Source of the DNA: Salminus brasiliensis
Lineage: Eukaryota > Chordata > Actinopteri > Characiformes > Bryconidae
Assembly: GCF_030463535.1 (NCBI RefSeq)
Contig: NC_132881.1
Location: forward strand, 2,205,845 to 2,269,844
Direction of reading: 5' to 3'
DNA: 64,000 bases
The notes beneath the pieces are model-generated. The model did no database searches. It was not told the origin of the DNA and was given only the letters and a program-made list of their open reading frames with translations. Below, piece after piece: positions 9,001 through 26,841 of this stretch (positions are counted from its first letter, which is position 1; every line of letters starts with the position of its first letter). The translations under genes and the position numbers were made by a program.

Positions 9001-12000
9001 CCCCACTCTGACCAACTTAATAATATTCATGTCGTTATTATAATTCCCCAAACCTATAAACAACAAAAAAGAGGCAAATGTAGGATTGGCACCATGCTGT
9101 TTTTATTGCTAAAATTTCTGATGCAGACTATATATATTTTTTGTTTTCAATTGTACAAAATCAAGAAGAGGTTCATCTTAGCATGCTCAGCGCATCTGTA
9201 GTGCATAGATTTAACCCAACATACAGGATTCCCATCCAATGGCAAACAATGCAGGTTACAGCAGGGTCATAAACTCATATAATTCAACAGGAATGACTTG
9301 ACCTTAACCGCTGGGCCCAGTCGAAAATGTCAAAACCGCTCGATGGCATTTCACAGATATCATTCAATTTACACTGTCCGATTACAGTCCGTATTCACGC
9401 CCTTAAGATAGTCTGCACCTATCGTAATGTAGCATACCTAATGTAGAATGAAAAAAACTGCATTTTGTCTTATATCAGAAATCAAACCATTTAAATCATT
9501 TTGTTCACATTGGACATAAAAAATTAAATAAGACCAAATTGAACAAGGTCATGTTAAATTTGATACAGTTATCAGGTTCCCTCTAAGTAATAAATAATAA
9601 ACTGAATTTATTAAACCTTTGGGACCAAAAAAGAAGTTTTAGCTCAATTTTTCTGCTTTATGCTTCTATCCCCCAAGCAAAGTTTAATTATTGCATGCAA
9701 CACAACACATTTCTTACCCACTTCTACCATGCAGCAACTATATTTTCCTGCATTCCGATATAAAAACACCAATTAATACTAGGTTTACAGTCAGCCATTG
9801 CACAATGATGCCCATTTAAAGTCATTGGTTGTGGAATCTGAAATAACCACTGGTGTTTATAAACAGGATCCATCCAGAATTGAACGGTTTGAGTGAAGCG
9901 AAGGAGTCGCTCCTATTGCTTTCAGTTACAACTGGCTGCATATTCAATTACTGTGCGTTATGGTCACGGTCACGGTTTCGGTTTCTGCTGCTGTACCTAC
10001 ATAAAAATATGCGGTGCATATAGATAAACATCGCCAATACGTTCTCCACGCGAAGGGCCTCTGCCCTACTGCCGAAAATGGCAAATTTCAGCACTACATT
10101 CACAAATGTTTTTGGTTTTAATGACCGATGAAAGGAGTTGGCTGCTAACGACTGGCCTAGTGAGATAACTGAACTGTATGTTCTACCAATGGATGTCAAG
10201 AGTTGGTATGCGCCACGTAATAGGCCTCAACACTCACCACGGACGGCTACAAGTATGCTACAAGTTTTCCATTCCACAAAACACCATTCTGGCACTATAT
10301 TATTTCATGCATATAATAAGATTATTGCTTCTAAGTAACTAATGTACAGATGTATAGTATGGCTTGCATATATGTAAGTGTACTCTAAAAATATAGTTTG
10401 CATTCCAGTCATTGAGGTATTTATCTACATTACAATATTTTGATTGTTAGGGCATATGTTTGATTTTTTTTTTGTAACATTACTGTGTGTTCACTAAGCC
10501 TAGGCTAAAGCTTGTGCTACCTTAAGCTAGTTCGCAAACTATGTTAGATTACTAAGCGAATTAGTAGCGAATTCTCTATTGACCTCCTTTTCCATTGATT
10601 TTCAGAATTACTTAGGTATTCCCTCCCTCCCTCCCTCCCCAATTCACAGCATGTCGCTGATGCAATCATGAAGCACCTACGTATTTTACAGAACATCGAG
10701 TCTGACCTTCTTCCCTTTCGAGTTCTCGCCGATTTTGACCAGAAACTACGGCAGAGATTTAGGTGGGAGATGCTGATCAGCATTTAGACACACACAAACA
10801 CACAAAAAAAACCTTACGTTAACACAAACTAGCAAAACTACGAACATTTACAATAGCATGCAATTTGGCGTCGCTATTTTCACGCTAGTAAAACCAAATG
10901 CTAGACCTTGATAATGCTGATAGGGGAAGCTACTCAAAAAAACGTGACAAACAATGAACCTTCTGCTAACAAATCTAGGCCTCTCTTGGGTTTCCACTAC
11001 TATCCAGCTATCCAAAGCTCCTTAGCCTCAAGGCTACTCAATGAAAGGATGCTTCATCCACTAGCGGCAACTAACCCTTAACTATTTTGCTAAATCATTA
11101 GATTATATGCTGTGTTTTTGTTTCTTTTCTTTTTTTAAACTACATCTACTTTACTCTGCAAGCATTACGTCCAGTCATGCATGGCCACATATAACGTTGG
11201 CACGACAAATCCCGCTACGGCAAAGTAAGCGGATGAATCTATACATCATTTAATGGAAGACATTGGTGATTTTGTTGTTTTTTTCACGAACAACTCGTCA
11301 CTCGTTTGTACAATATACACATTTATCTTAAAACAGGACAATAAATAAATAAATAAATAAAGAGAAAGGGAAGAGGGCACGCCACGCATATTGCACATAT
11401 CCCATGTCCCTGGACGCCTGACCCAGGGGTAGGTTTGAAACTGGGCTGCACAAAGTCACCCAGTCAGAAAGCTTGCTGGTTTTTGTGCTACAATAAATTT
11501 CAGATGGAGCAAAACAGGTCCAGGTAAACATCTCCCAGCACGCAGCTTTGAATAAGAACCTAGGTAACAGTCTAAGGGGAACATTAGCAAGGGTGGGCAC
11601 CCTTAGCTAGAGCCTTACAGGATTTTTCCATTCTCCAAGTACGACTAATGTTGTAAAATATCAGAGTAGATTGCTACTGGGTTGTCAGGCATCCATGAGA
11701 TGCACTTATTCCTATAAAACTGTTCAATCTCAAAGCTTTTACGATTTTACTATTACTAAAACTAGGCCAATTCAGGCACAACCTTAGACACTAGCCTGTC
11801 TACACAAAGTGAAAACACATCATTAGCAAATAAAGAGCTTTACTAGTGTACAGCCTTCCTTTTCTAGGATTTTCCAACATCTTATCCAACAACTAAATAA
11901 CTCTGACACTAAAACAAGATACTTTGTGCATCTAAAGCTAAGCTATTGGCATTGACCATGAAAGGTTTTCTTCTTGTGCAACTCTATAAAGCATTTACTT

Positions 12001-13334
12001 TTACCTCTACTCTGAAAATACAGGAACAAGCTTGGGCCAAAAGGAAAGCTAAAGGAAGCTCTAAGCCAAACATGCTAGCTAACATGGATAACGATCGCTA
12101 GAAGCTACACTGTAAACTGTTTATATAAAAATGCAAAGGAAAAACTATTGCTTCGCTTGAAATTCATGAAATTCATGAAATTCAAGTTAAGCCTGCAAAT
12201 CGATTTCATCTTTAACAGACTGGTAACAGACTGACGGTGAAGTAGTAGCAACAATAATGATGTAGTTCAGGGTCCAAAGTTAACATTTGCTGGATATTTG
12301 CCATTTAGTTACATATCTTTTATTAAAACTTCCATTTTTAAACTAAATAACTGTTAAAATATATGTTAAAATGTACCATCATCACTGACTGTGTAGTAGC
12401 TAACTAACAATTAGCATACAGACACGCTGTTAGCAACATCAGCAACACCTCTGACTGAACTGAATAACTTTGCTGTTTCTCAATAATTCATTCAGTTAAT
12501 AGTTTAGACGGTTGAAATATGATTTTCTACAGGTTTTGGGCAAAAACAAAGCAATTTTTCTATCAATTTTCAACTTTGTATATATGAGTTTTTTACGCTA
12601 ATTTCTAAATCCTCAAGAAAAGGTTGTATGCTGTGTGTATTCTGTAGTCTGGGATCATTGTAGCTTGCTTTGACCTGTGTGTGCACAAATTGCAAAACTG
12701 AATGTGAACATAAAGCACAGAACAGACTAATTAAATGTCCAGGGTAAGCGAAACGGACGTCATGCTACACGAAACAAATCGCAGTTTTAAGAAATTTAAG
12801 TGAAGTAAAATTTGAACATTCCTTCCAAAATATAGTATGAAACTATGGTAAAGTAAGTTCTGTAAGTACAGTGGGGCCAAGACTTTACATTACAGTTGAG
12901 AAATGATTTGCCGTTGATTCTGTGGGCTTCGCCAAGAAGTCAGAAGCAGAACAGACAGGAACTTGACCCAGGCGGTGCCTCCACACTTCACTGCCGATGC
13001 CGGCCTCCATGACTTCTCAGCTGAGGAGGTCGGTTGTTGTACGAATCCAGGGAGGAAGTTAAGCAAATCTGGAGCCAGAACAGAGCAAGCTTTAGAATGA
13101 CTCGCATGTAATCTGCACATCATGCCACATATAAGAACATAGAAGATCACTTTTAGCCACAGCACTGTAAACACCACCACATCAACAGGCTCCTCAACTA
13201 AGCTTTTATTTTCTGGCAGAAGTTATTTTCTGTGTTATCCACAAGGGTGGCAACTATGAGCGCCTGTAGTCTCAACTACGGGAATACTGTAGGAATTTGC
13301 TGTAGCATAGCACTGTAGTTAGGTCGCTATGGCA

Positions 13335-13570
13335 GGTGACACTGAGCGGTCCAGCGAATTAATGCACTGCCACAATGATCCGAGGATCGCTGGTTCGAAT
13401 TCCAGGTCATACTGCCTGCCATCAGCAGCCGGAACCTGAGAGAGAGAACAACTGGCCTTGCTTTGGGTGGGTAGATGGCTTGCCCCCATGAAGTGTTACA
13501 TGTGATTGGGGCGAGCGTACTAATGAGTGAATTGGGCAATTTGCTATCAATTTGAGGAGGATCATTTATT
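13335..13570 (+). repeat. tRNA-derived SINE (family A)
   Basis: Contains 'ctggttcgaattccaggtcat' (B box), 'gccatcagcagccgga', 'agagagagaacaactggccttgct', 'gggtgggtagatggc' and the tail 'actaatgagtgaattgggcaatt'. It closely parallels the copy at 25480-25640. Plus orientation. Confidence 0.85.
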
Positions 13571-14449
13571 CCCCCCACTTTGTCTGCTTATCAGAAGACA
13601 ACAGAGGCGCTTACTTTAAGATTTTCATGGAAAGCTATGTTTCCACCTGCAGGTGAGTGGGAATGGATTAAACCATAATTAAAAACAGTAGGAAGCACCA
13701 TGCGTCTAGTGCTGTCCTCCAGGCCTGGCGGGCCAGAGTCCAGCACAGTTAGATGATTTCCTTGCAGATTCAAATCCTCCAATCATTGGGACTCACCGGG
13801 TAATGGTTCCTTTGTTGTCTTACGGCAAAACATGTTGAAACAGTTTCTTGAACACAGCAGGGAACACAAGCCTGCAGAGACAGAACAGTTAGTCGATAAT
13901 GCAAGCAGGCCGTTCTCTGAGGACAGGCTAGTGACGGACAATGTTTAGAAGTGGCAGCGTTTAGGCTAGTTACAGCGGTCATTAATCTAGCAGAACTGTC
14001 AGCACAGAGAGGAGCTGAGACTGGCAGAAAAAAAGCTACGGCTCTAGCAATGCAGTAATTTGGCAATAATAATAATAATAATAATAATTATTATAATAAT
14101 ATACTTTTTGTTCTCTTTGTTCTGAATGTATTTTATAGTGTTTATTTTTATGTTTCCTTAAACATTGTATAAATACTATCAATTTATTTTTATAATAAAA
14201 ATATATCTGTTATATAATGCATTTTGATAAAAAGGACAAGAACTAATATTCAGTCTTAATGTAACTAAAATATCACCCTGCCAGAGCTTGTTTTTTATAT
14301 ATATATATATATACTGGCCTAATAAAATTTTATGCTGCATTACAGACCTATACATGCTTACTGTTTATGAAGTGGTGCAGTTCAGTGCAGTGAATACAGA
14401 AGGAGCCCTGCGGTTATTAGGTGATGAGAGGTGCTGGGCTGTGCAGAGC

Positions 14450-14760
14450 CTCGGTTCGCTTCACTGGTAAACAAAGAGCATGCAGTGTGGGACACCCCCC
14501 TCAGACAAAAACCCCGTACCGTGGACCCGCCGTCCTTCTCCCGTCCAGTGGTGTGATATAACGACATGTCTGATGTGTATCCCCGTGCCATGGCGTGTTC
14601 CTGCGGGCCGTGGGGGTCCGATTTTCGGCCCCGTAGTTCGGCCGGACCCGGCCCGCTCTGCACAACTACGCCATTTCACCCCTATACGAAACTCTCCATC
14701 CGGAATGACAGTGAACGTCCAACGAGCTGATTGGCCACACGACCGGCCAATCAACGCCTA
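14450..14760. promoter_or_regulatory. GC-rich, CpG-containing promoter-like segment
   Basis: GC content and CpG density rise sharply against the surrounding AT-rich DNA. Near the right edge are ATTGG and CCAAT (a box on each strand around 14730-14752, 'gattggcca..ggccaatca'). The open frames here on both strands resemble no protein and are typical of CpG-island chance frames. It could drive the putative minus-strand unit. Confidence 0.45.
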
Positions 14761-15037
14761 GAACCCGCCCTGCGAAGCAGGAGACTTGGTTAAGCAGCAA
14801 ACTGTCCAGTACGCCCTACCCGCCTACTGCCTACCTAGTGTACGACGTATTATCTGGAATATGAGGTACACGCCCTAGGTAGTGCACTTAGTGGTAAATA
14901 GGGACACAGTTTTAATTCGGATAAAACCCGCTGACGGAGTTTTTTTTTTTTTTTGGAATTTACTTATTATGTATTTATTGTATTATATTGCATTTAGCTG
15001 TGCGTTGCTTAGCTATTTAAATTAATTATTATTTTAA

Positions 15038-15038
<1 letters not shown>

Positions 15039-15087
<49 letters not shown>
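15039..15087. repeat. (ATT)n microsatellite
   Basis: About 16 ATT repeats in AT-rich spacer DNA between 14760 and 15780; a shorter (AAT)n run lies at 14063-14090. Confidence 0.9.
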
Positions 15088-15164
15088 CGTACCTTGGCTG
15101 GCAGATGACGACACATTTTTAATCCCACATGAATCCCACATTCAACACTATTATAAATACACTA

Positions 15165-15310
15165 CACAGCAACCACATGGCAACACCCTAGCAACCACCT
15201 GGAATATCATATCGACTGCCTTGCCATTACTAATTGACACCACTGTCCTAGCAACCTCGTAGCAAATACCTGGTATACCACAGCAACCACTTATGCAAAG
15301 GAAAACCACC
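15165..15310 (+). repeat. 'AGCAACCACCTGG' dispersed repeat fragment
   Basis: Degenerate repeats of the type 'caacaccctagcaaccacctggaataccacagcaacc', the same family that fills 26840-27620. Confidence 0.7.
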
Positions 15311-15359
15311 TTAGCTCTGCGTTTCTTTTAATTTAAATAATATATAAATAAGTCATTGA

Positions 15360-15360
15360 A

Positions 15361-15391
<31 letters not shown>
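15360..15391. repeat. (AAAT)n microsatellite
   Basis: About eight AAAT repeats. A second (ATT)n run follows at 15496-15545. Confidence 0.9.
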
Positions 15392-15492
15392 ATATGTTCT
15401 ATTATTTAATATATTTAGTCTATACCATCAATTTATAGAAATTCATTATTGGTAACAAAAAAAGTTTACATGATCCAAGTTAGGTTGTGTTG

Positions 15493-15529
<37 letters not shown>

Positions 15530-15707
15530 ATTATTATTATTATTGTGTGTCAAATGTGCAATTTGTCAGCCTAATATCTCTCTAAACAGTTGGGTGGGCA
15601 AGTCTTAAGGCAGAACATATGTATTTAGAGATTTATATAGATTTATATAGTTCCCTTATTAATTAATTTAATTAATTATTTTAGGCTCAGACACTTTCCA
15701 AACAGGG

Positions 15708-15712
<5 letters not shown>

Positions 15713-15746
<34 letters not shown>

Positions 15747-15772
15747 TATACACACATATACACACACACACA
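15713..15772. repeat. (CA)n microsatellite, interrupted
   Basis: CA repeats with ATACAT interruptions just upstream of the CpG-rich tmem39b promoter region. They generate spurious Cys/Val open frames on the minus strand. Confidence 0.9.
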
Positions 15773-15779
15773 CGGACCC

Positions 15780-16140
15780 AACCCCTGCTGTATGCACGCG
15801 CTGGTCCCGCCTTCCTCGTGTACGCGCTGCGCGTGTCCGTGTTTAGCAGCATCTCCAGCATCAGAATGAAGGGAAAATGCAGCTCCTACACGCTGGGCTC
15901 GGATTAGCCCGTCACTGAAGCCCCTTAACACAGTATAGTGTTCCTCAGCGGGACTTTCGGGGCTGATTCTCCTCCGTCGGAGGGCTGGTGAGTAAGCCAG
16001 TGCTGGTTTCAGCTGGGTCGCTTTAAAGTTGACGCTAGGCCTCAGTCGTGCGGAGTTTGCGGCAGGTTTGCGGGGGCCAGAATCCAGCCAGCTCTGTTTA
16101 ATGGACATTACCGTTATTCTTGTGTTCATTTGGACCATAT
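15780..16140 (+). promoter_or_regulatory. Probable tmem39b promoter and untranslated first exon region
   Basis: A CpG-rich island (for example 'cacgcgctggtcccgcc', 'tacgcgctgcgcgtgtccgtg') lies 1.5 kb upstream of the tmem39b coding start, whose first coding exon has an upstream acceptor (ATACAG ending 17606) and so needs a 5' untranslated exon. The exact start site and donor are not resolved. Confidence 0.5.
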
Positions 16141-17026
16141 AAGATCCTTAATAGCCTCTGGGGCAGCTTTGAACCAGCCCAGACACTCGGAAGAGTGCGC
16201 TGGCTTGTTAGTTAGTTAGCTAGCTAGCATAGCATAGCATAGCATAGCCTAGCTGGCTAGGCAGGCTAGTTAACCATAACAGCCCCTTTGCGCGCTGCTG
16301 AGTTTAATAAGCAGCCTTATATGGAAACAGACAGCGTGGAAAGATGATGTGATGTCTAAAATGGCATACTTTACCTGTCAAGTACTTTAGTTAGTTGTAG
16401 TCCAGTGTGTGGAAGAACCAGCTAGCACAGCTGTGATGTGATGTGCATGCAAAGGGGGCAGTAATAACAACAACAACAACAACAACAACAGCTAATAGCT
16501 AATAGCTAATAGTAGTAGTAGTAATGCAATGTTGGGGGTTATTGTTAACTTGCACACTCTCTGCTTCAGAAAGGATAACCCATCAGCATAAATGCAAAGC
16601 ACCAGGTGAAATATATAAATAGTTGGTTGATGCTGTTTATTCAAATAGGTGATGGATGCCTCTATTTTGACTAGATCTCACATTAAGGTAAGGCATGTTG
16701 TTGCAGTTGTGTGTAGTGCTACAGCTACAGCTACAGGTCCTTGTCTAATTAGTATGTATAGTATGTACACTTCCTCACACTAGCTAAGGAGCAATGCATC
16801 GCATCCACACCCCGGCCACAGGTAAGCTCACTTTAGCTTTCTAGAAGCTGTGGCTGGTTTAACATACTGCCGTGTGCAAAAGGTTTAGGCAGCTACACAG
16901 GTCCTTTTATGGGCAGCAAGTGCTGATCTCGTCAATAAAACACTGATATTGGAATAAACACTAATAACATTCCTACAGAAACCGTGGTGGTTTTCCATCA
17001 CCAAGGTTCTCCTCTCTCATGGAGTC

Positions 17027-17270
17027 TAGTGTTATTTAGAGTTCTCCTCAGATCAACACCTGGTTTGGTGGTAAATCAGGGCGTAATGATGGTGAATCAG
17101 GTGAGCTGCAGCCTCTGCTGCTGCTGCTGCTGCTGATGGAGTTGATTGAACACATCCTCCACGCTGTGCTGGCTGGACTGGGGGGCGTCCAGGAGAACCC
17201 TGGAGGAACCGAGCTCTGTTCTTCAGACTAGCTCACCGACAAGATCTCACTACTTTCTTTAGAATGAGAA
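17027..17270. repeat. Dispersed short element, copy 2 (tmem39b 5' intron)
   Basis: Shares with 2285-2470 the ordered blocks 'caacacctggtttggtg', 'caggtgagctg', 'gaacacat', 'ggctgg..tggggg.gtccaggaga' and 'actagctcacc.acaagatctcactactttcttta'. It contains an internal (CTG)n run at 17115-17135. Confidence 0.6.
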
Positions 17271-17364
17271 GCTCTTGTTTCTCCTTTTTACTGGATTTAT
17301 GTTCACCTGCTTTATCTGTTCTGATGAGATCTAGAGCTTCTGCTGTAAAAAAATAAAAAAGGGG

Positions 17365-17560
17365 AGGGGCAGTGGTGGCTTAGTGGTTAGAGAACCGCCA
17401 GGGTTGTGGGTTCGATACACAAGCTCGACAAGTTGCCACTGTTGTTGCCACTGTTGGCCGTCAAACTTCTCTGCTCTCCAAGTGCTGCTGCAATGGCTGC
17501 CTGCCGCTCTGAGCACATGTGGTCACTGTCCAATGTGTGTGTGTGTTTTCACTGCATGGA
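17365..17560 (+). repeat. tRNA-derived SINE (family B)
   Basis: 'gtggcttagtggttagagaac' (A-box-like) and 'gggttgtgggttcgatac' (B box), followed by 'ctgctgcaatggctgcctgccgct', 'gtggtcactgt', 'tgtgtgtgttttcactgca'. A longer copy lies at 38660-38935. Confidence 0.8.
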
Positions 17561-17635
17561 TTTAATCAACAATTACCCTCTGGTGCTGTGCTTCGTCTCA
17601 ATACAGGTCCCCAAGGCAAAAATAGACAGGGGTAA

Positions 17636-23889
<6,254 letters not shown>

Positions 23890-24006
23890 AGAGGTGTTCT
23901 TGTCAGATGAGCATCGCAGAAGAGCAAAAAGCATGCATGAGAGCTTTTTATTTTTTCTATAACTGCATTTTTTGGTCACTCTGTTCCATGTTCTGATCTG
24001 CCATAA

Positions 24007-24012
24007 AATAAA
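24007..24012 (+). terminator. Likely tmem39b poly(A) signal
   Basis: AATAAA 118 bases after the tmem39b stop, in 'ccataaaataaaaaag'. No closer signal is present. Confidence 0.6.
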
Positions 24013-24029
24013 AAAGAAATATTTTTGTA

Positions 24030-24955
24030 TTGTTCACAGGTCTGGATTCGGATTTTTAATTTATGCAATGTCCAAGTGTCAGTATCAGACAAAATTGGTG
24101 CGATTCACTACGTTATGATGCGGATTTCTTCTAAATGTGCTGCAGATGTGCAGTATAGACCTCTTCATGCTGGCTGGCAAAGTGCAGGCGTGCGATTTTT
24201 ACCTATAGATTGCGCACTTGTACTTTACTGCGGGACACTGCAAAGGCAGCTGGGGCAGAGATGCAAATGTCAAATGCGAGGGTCCTAAATCTCTTTATTC
24301 TCCCAAAGGCAGTCTCAGTACAAAGTACTCCAAGTTTGGACTGCTGTACATGGTAGGACAGACTTGACAAGTTGGACTCAAAAGTACAAACCCCTGAAGA
24401 CGGGAGGATGCTATACAGCAATTCTGTAATTGGAACAGCAGCGTGGTGTGCAATGATTTCTTGGATATTTGGCTGTGCCAAGTCCACCCAAGTCAAAGCC
24501 TGGTGCATCCTAGATGTGAAGTTCTGATTGGAGCAGTACTTCGGCTGCAACTGAAGACATTTCCACTGTAGTCCACTGGAACACAACTACGGACAAGAAC
24601 GCAGGTTGAGAATCGGCCCGAGTTGAGATGAAATTTGATCTATAAGCAAAATTATGCGAAAATGCTAAAGGACCTCAAAGAATGGAGGCAAATAAAATGT
24701 AGAAATATAGGCTATATTAACTATCGAGTGTCCAAAACCTCCATCTTTGCCTAACAACTGTCTGCAGAAATGGTAATCAACACGTTTCTCAGCCAGTCAC
24801 AGACCTCCGCAAGTGCTATTTCCGCTGTCAACTGAAGGGAAAACTCACTGTCTGAGCCAGCTGTTCACAGGCTTACACTGGCTCTAAGGTAAGTGGAACC
24901 TTTTTGGGGTTATCTGTTTGTGCTCATACATACAGTATTCAGATTTACATTTATC
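24030..24955. other. Intergenic stretch, nothing recognised
   Basis: About 900 bases of moderately complex sequence downstream of tmem39b. Neither strand shows a spliceable conserved frame or a repeat shared with the rest of the window. It may be an old, unidentified transposon. Confidence 0.5.
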
Positions 24956-24956
24956 A

Positions 24957-25150
24957 AGCTAAGATAAGATAAGATAAGATAAGATAGTCCTTTATTAGTC
25001 CCGCAGTGGGGAAATTCCCAGTGTAACAGCAGAAAGGGATAGCAAGACACTCAGTTACAAAAATTTGGATAAATAATTTACACTATATACACAATATAAA
25101 TAAGAATTAAAAGAGCAATAACAATACTATTTACAGTAACTATGTGGGCT
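24957..25150 (-). mobile_element. 3' end of a Rex1/Babar-type LINE, antisense
   Basis: 'taagataagataagataaga' followed by 'tagtcctttattagtcccgcagtggggaaatt' is the reverse complement of the 3' terminus (..GGGACTAATAAAGGACTA then TCTTA repeats) common to fish Rex1-like non-LTR elements. Only the tail is present, as expected for 5'-truncated insertions. Confidence 0.75.
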
Positions 25151-25479
25151 AGCTTGATAAATTGGTCTATTTGGACAGGAGTATTTAATGCTTACATTTA
25201 TAATTAAGTAACGCATTAATACAGTAATGCAGCTGGAGGCTTGTTTTTATTTGGTTTTATGAACATTTGGATGCCTTCAAGTCCACCAGATTCCCAATTC
25301 TAAATATATGGAGCCCCGCTGGTGGCATGGTGACCTTAATAAGACTAAGTTGTGACAACAAGATAATTGAGTTTTCGACATGGTGTGGGAACAAGATATT
25401 AAGTCGTGGCCACTACAAAGTGGGAGGAGTTCTCAGTCCCATGCCTTACTAAGATGTGACCACAAGTTTGGGATGTTTG

Positions 25480-25640
25480 TGGGGCCAGCAGACTAAGGCG
25501 CTGTCACTAAGGTTCGAATCCAGGTCATGCTGCTAGCCATCGGCAGCCGAGGCCCAGAGAGAGCACAATTGGCCTTGCTCTCTCCAGCGTGGGTAGATCG
25601 CCTCGTTGCTGGCCATCACCGGCATCCACAGGCTGGTGAG
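25480..25640 (+). repeat. tRNA-derived SINE (family A)
   Basis: 'aaggttcgaatccaggtcatgctgctagccatcggcagccga' and 'agagagagcacaattggccttgctctctccagcgtgggtagatcgcctc'. The B box is intact. Nearly the same blocks are at 13335-13570. The copy is abutted by an inverted MITE at 25695. Confidence 0.85.
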
Positions 25641-25694
25641 TTGGAGCCGGGTACGCGGCTTCCGGGCTTTGCCCGGTGATGTTTCTGGCAGTTC

Positions 25695-25975
25695 AAAAAA
25701 TGAGCAGTTTGACTGTGCACCAGTTGTTGGCTGATCACCACCCCACCTCATCATCCCCAACTCGCCAACTGATCCCAGCAGAACTGCATGGAGCTCCACC
25801 ATCATTCCAGAGAACACAGCTCCTCAGTGCTGGGGGGCTTTATATACCCCTCTAGCCCACGCCTGAGAGTCATACAGTCATACTGTGTTGTGTCTGTGTG
25901 TCAGTGATGAGTGCAGCTGAAAGCAGCTGAATGCATTCATTTGAAGGGGTGTCCACAAACATTTGGCCATACACA
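25695..25975 (-). mobile_element. MITE (family F), inverted copy
   Basis: Reads on the minus strand as 'atggccaaatgtttgtggacacccc', 'aatgaatgcattcagctg', 'ctagaggggtatataaagcccccc', 'gcactgaggagctgtgttctctggaatgatgg'. This matches the plus-oriented copies at 28905, 40345, 46328 and 55035. The start has the inverted-repeat end sequence of this family. Confidence 0.75.
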
Positions 25976-26029
25976 GTGTGTCTAAGGATACTAGAAGGTA
26001 GCCTGAGGTGACGAAACAAAACAACAGAA

Positions 26030-26430
26030 GGGGGCGGGGCTTATTGTGTTTACGGTCCAATAAAGACGATTCAGCGCTCGGTGGGGGGCGTGGCTTTTCA
26101 GAGCTGCGAGGAGGGGCGAGGAGAGGAGAGGAGGGGCGAGGAGAGGAGAGGAGGGGAGGGGAGGGGAGGGGAGGGGTGATGGGAGCGGGGCACTGTCTCT
26201 TTAAATGCTAAGCTGGAAATGGCGACATGGCTTCTTTTATTCCTCGGTCGTGGAGAGGCAGTGCGCAGAGAGCGAGAATTTAAACCCGCGTAGTGTTTCA
26301 GTGTTTCTGCAGCGAGGCCAGCGCGAACCGGAAACTTGGACAGCGATGGACAGGCAGCTCGCGGGCGGGATGCAGAAGCCAGTCCTCCGCTAAAAGCCGG
26401 GCGATCGGAGCAGAACTGCTGCAGCAGCCG
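26030..26430 (+). promoter_or_regulatory. Probable ccdc28b promoter and untranslated exon 1
   Basis: GC boxes (GGGGGCGGGGC near 26030, GGGGGGCGTGGC near 26085), a CCAAT box near 26058 and CpG-rich sequence to 26430. A strong donor CAGCCG|GTGAGTGAG at 26431 would end a non-coding exon that splices to the acceptor before the ccdc28b ATG exon. The purine-rich run 26107-26175 (GAGGGGC/GAGGAGA units, then GGGGA) is a low-complexity tract inside it. Confidence 0.55.
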
Positions 26431-26810
26431 GTGAGTGAGCCGCGGTACAGCCGGAGCCGGAGGGTAGAACACCCCCCCCATCAACCGCCAGTGAGCTCCG
26501 CTCCACATTAGTCAACAATAGCTCTATTAGTCATTAATATAATTAGTTAAAAAAAATCAGTAGGATTCTGTATCAGTTCAACACAAACCAGCGACCTTGT
26601 GCCTTCAGACAGGTCCGTATTATTAATCGACAGGATGCTGATGGTAAAGTCAGAGTACCGGAGCGCCTGGCTGGGATCAGATGATCAATTGATCCATACC
26701 TACATGAAACGGAACCGCTGCAGCTTTGTGCTCTTATGTGTGTTTAAATAAAGTGACTGAAGCATTTTCTTTTTGGACATGTGACCCACTTTACCCTAAA
26801 ATCATGTAGA

Positions 26811-26839
<29 letters not shown>

Positions 26840-26841
<2 letters not shown>

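Larger units (their letters stand above)
9090..14760 (-). other. Unidentified minus-strand transcription unit (putative gene or lncRNA)
   Basis: A repeat-poor stretch bounded by a GC-rich promoter-like segment (14450-14760) and, about 5 kb away, a minus-strand AATAAA (TTTTTATTGC near 9100). Three minus-strand segments have good splice sites. 13871-13797 has CTCTGCAG before it and GTGAGT after it and includes an ATG (MFCRKTTKEPLPG). 13646-13615 continues GGNIAFHENLK and is followed by GTAAGC. A third segment starts at about 13213 after CTTCTGCCAG. The third has an open frame containing a hydrophobic run with one lysine (VVVFTVLWLKVIFYVLICG) and a stop at 12890, but its phase does not continue from the second. 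I recognise no protein. 9050-12880 could be a long 3' UTR. It may be a lncRNA, a diverged small membrane protein gene, or chance; the exon calls are tentative. Confidence 0.25.

Noticed and set aside
14382-14761. Three overlapping ~95-codon frames on both strands
   Set aside because: GC-rich, CpG-island sequence keeps several frames open at once; none resembles a protein.
8340-15700. chp1, ptp4a2 or khdrbs1 as the gene between oip5 and tmem39b
   Set aside because: No EF-hand, PRL phosphatase or KH/STAR coding segment could be read in either orientation.
15668-16138. 156-codon minus-strand frame upstream of tmem39b
   Set aside because: Half is CA-repeat translation and the rest lies in a CpG-rich promoter region. 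No family resemblance and no splice support.
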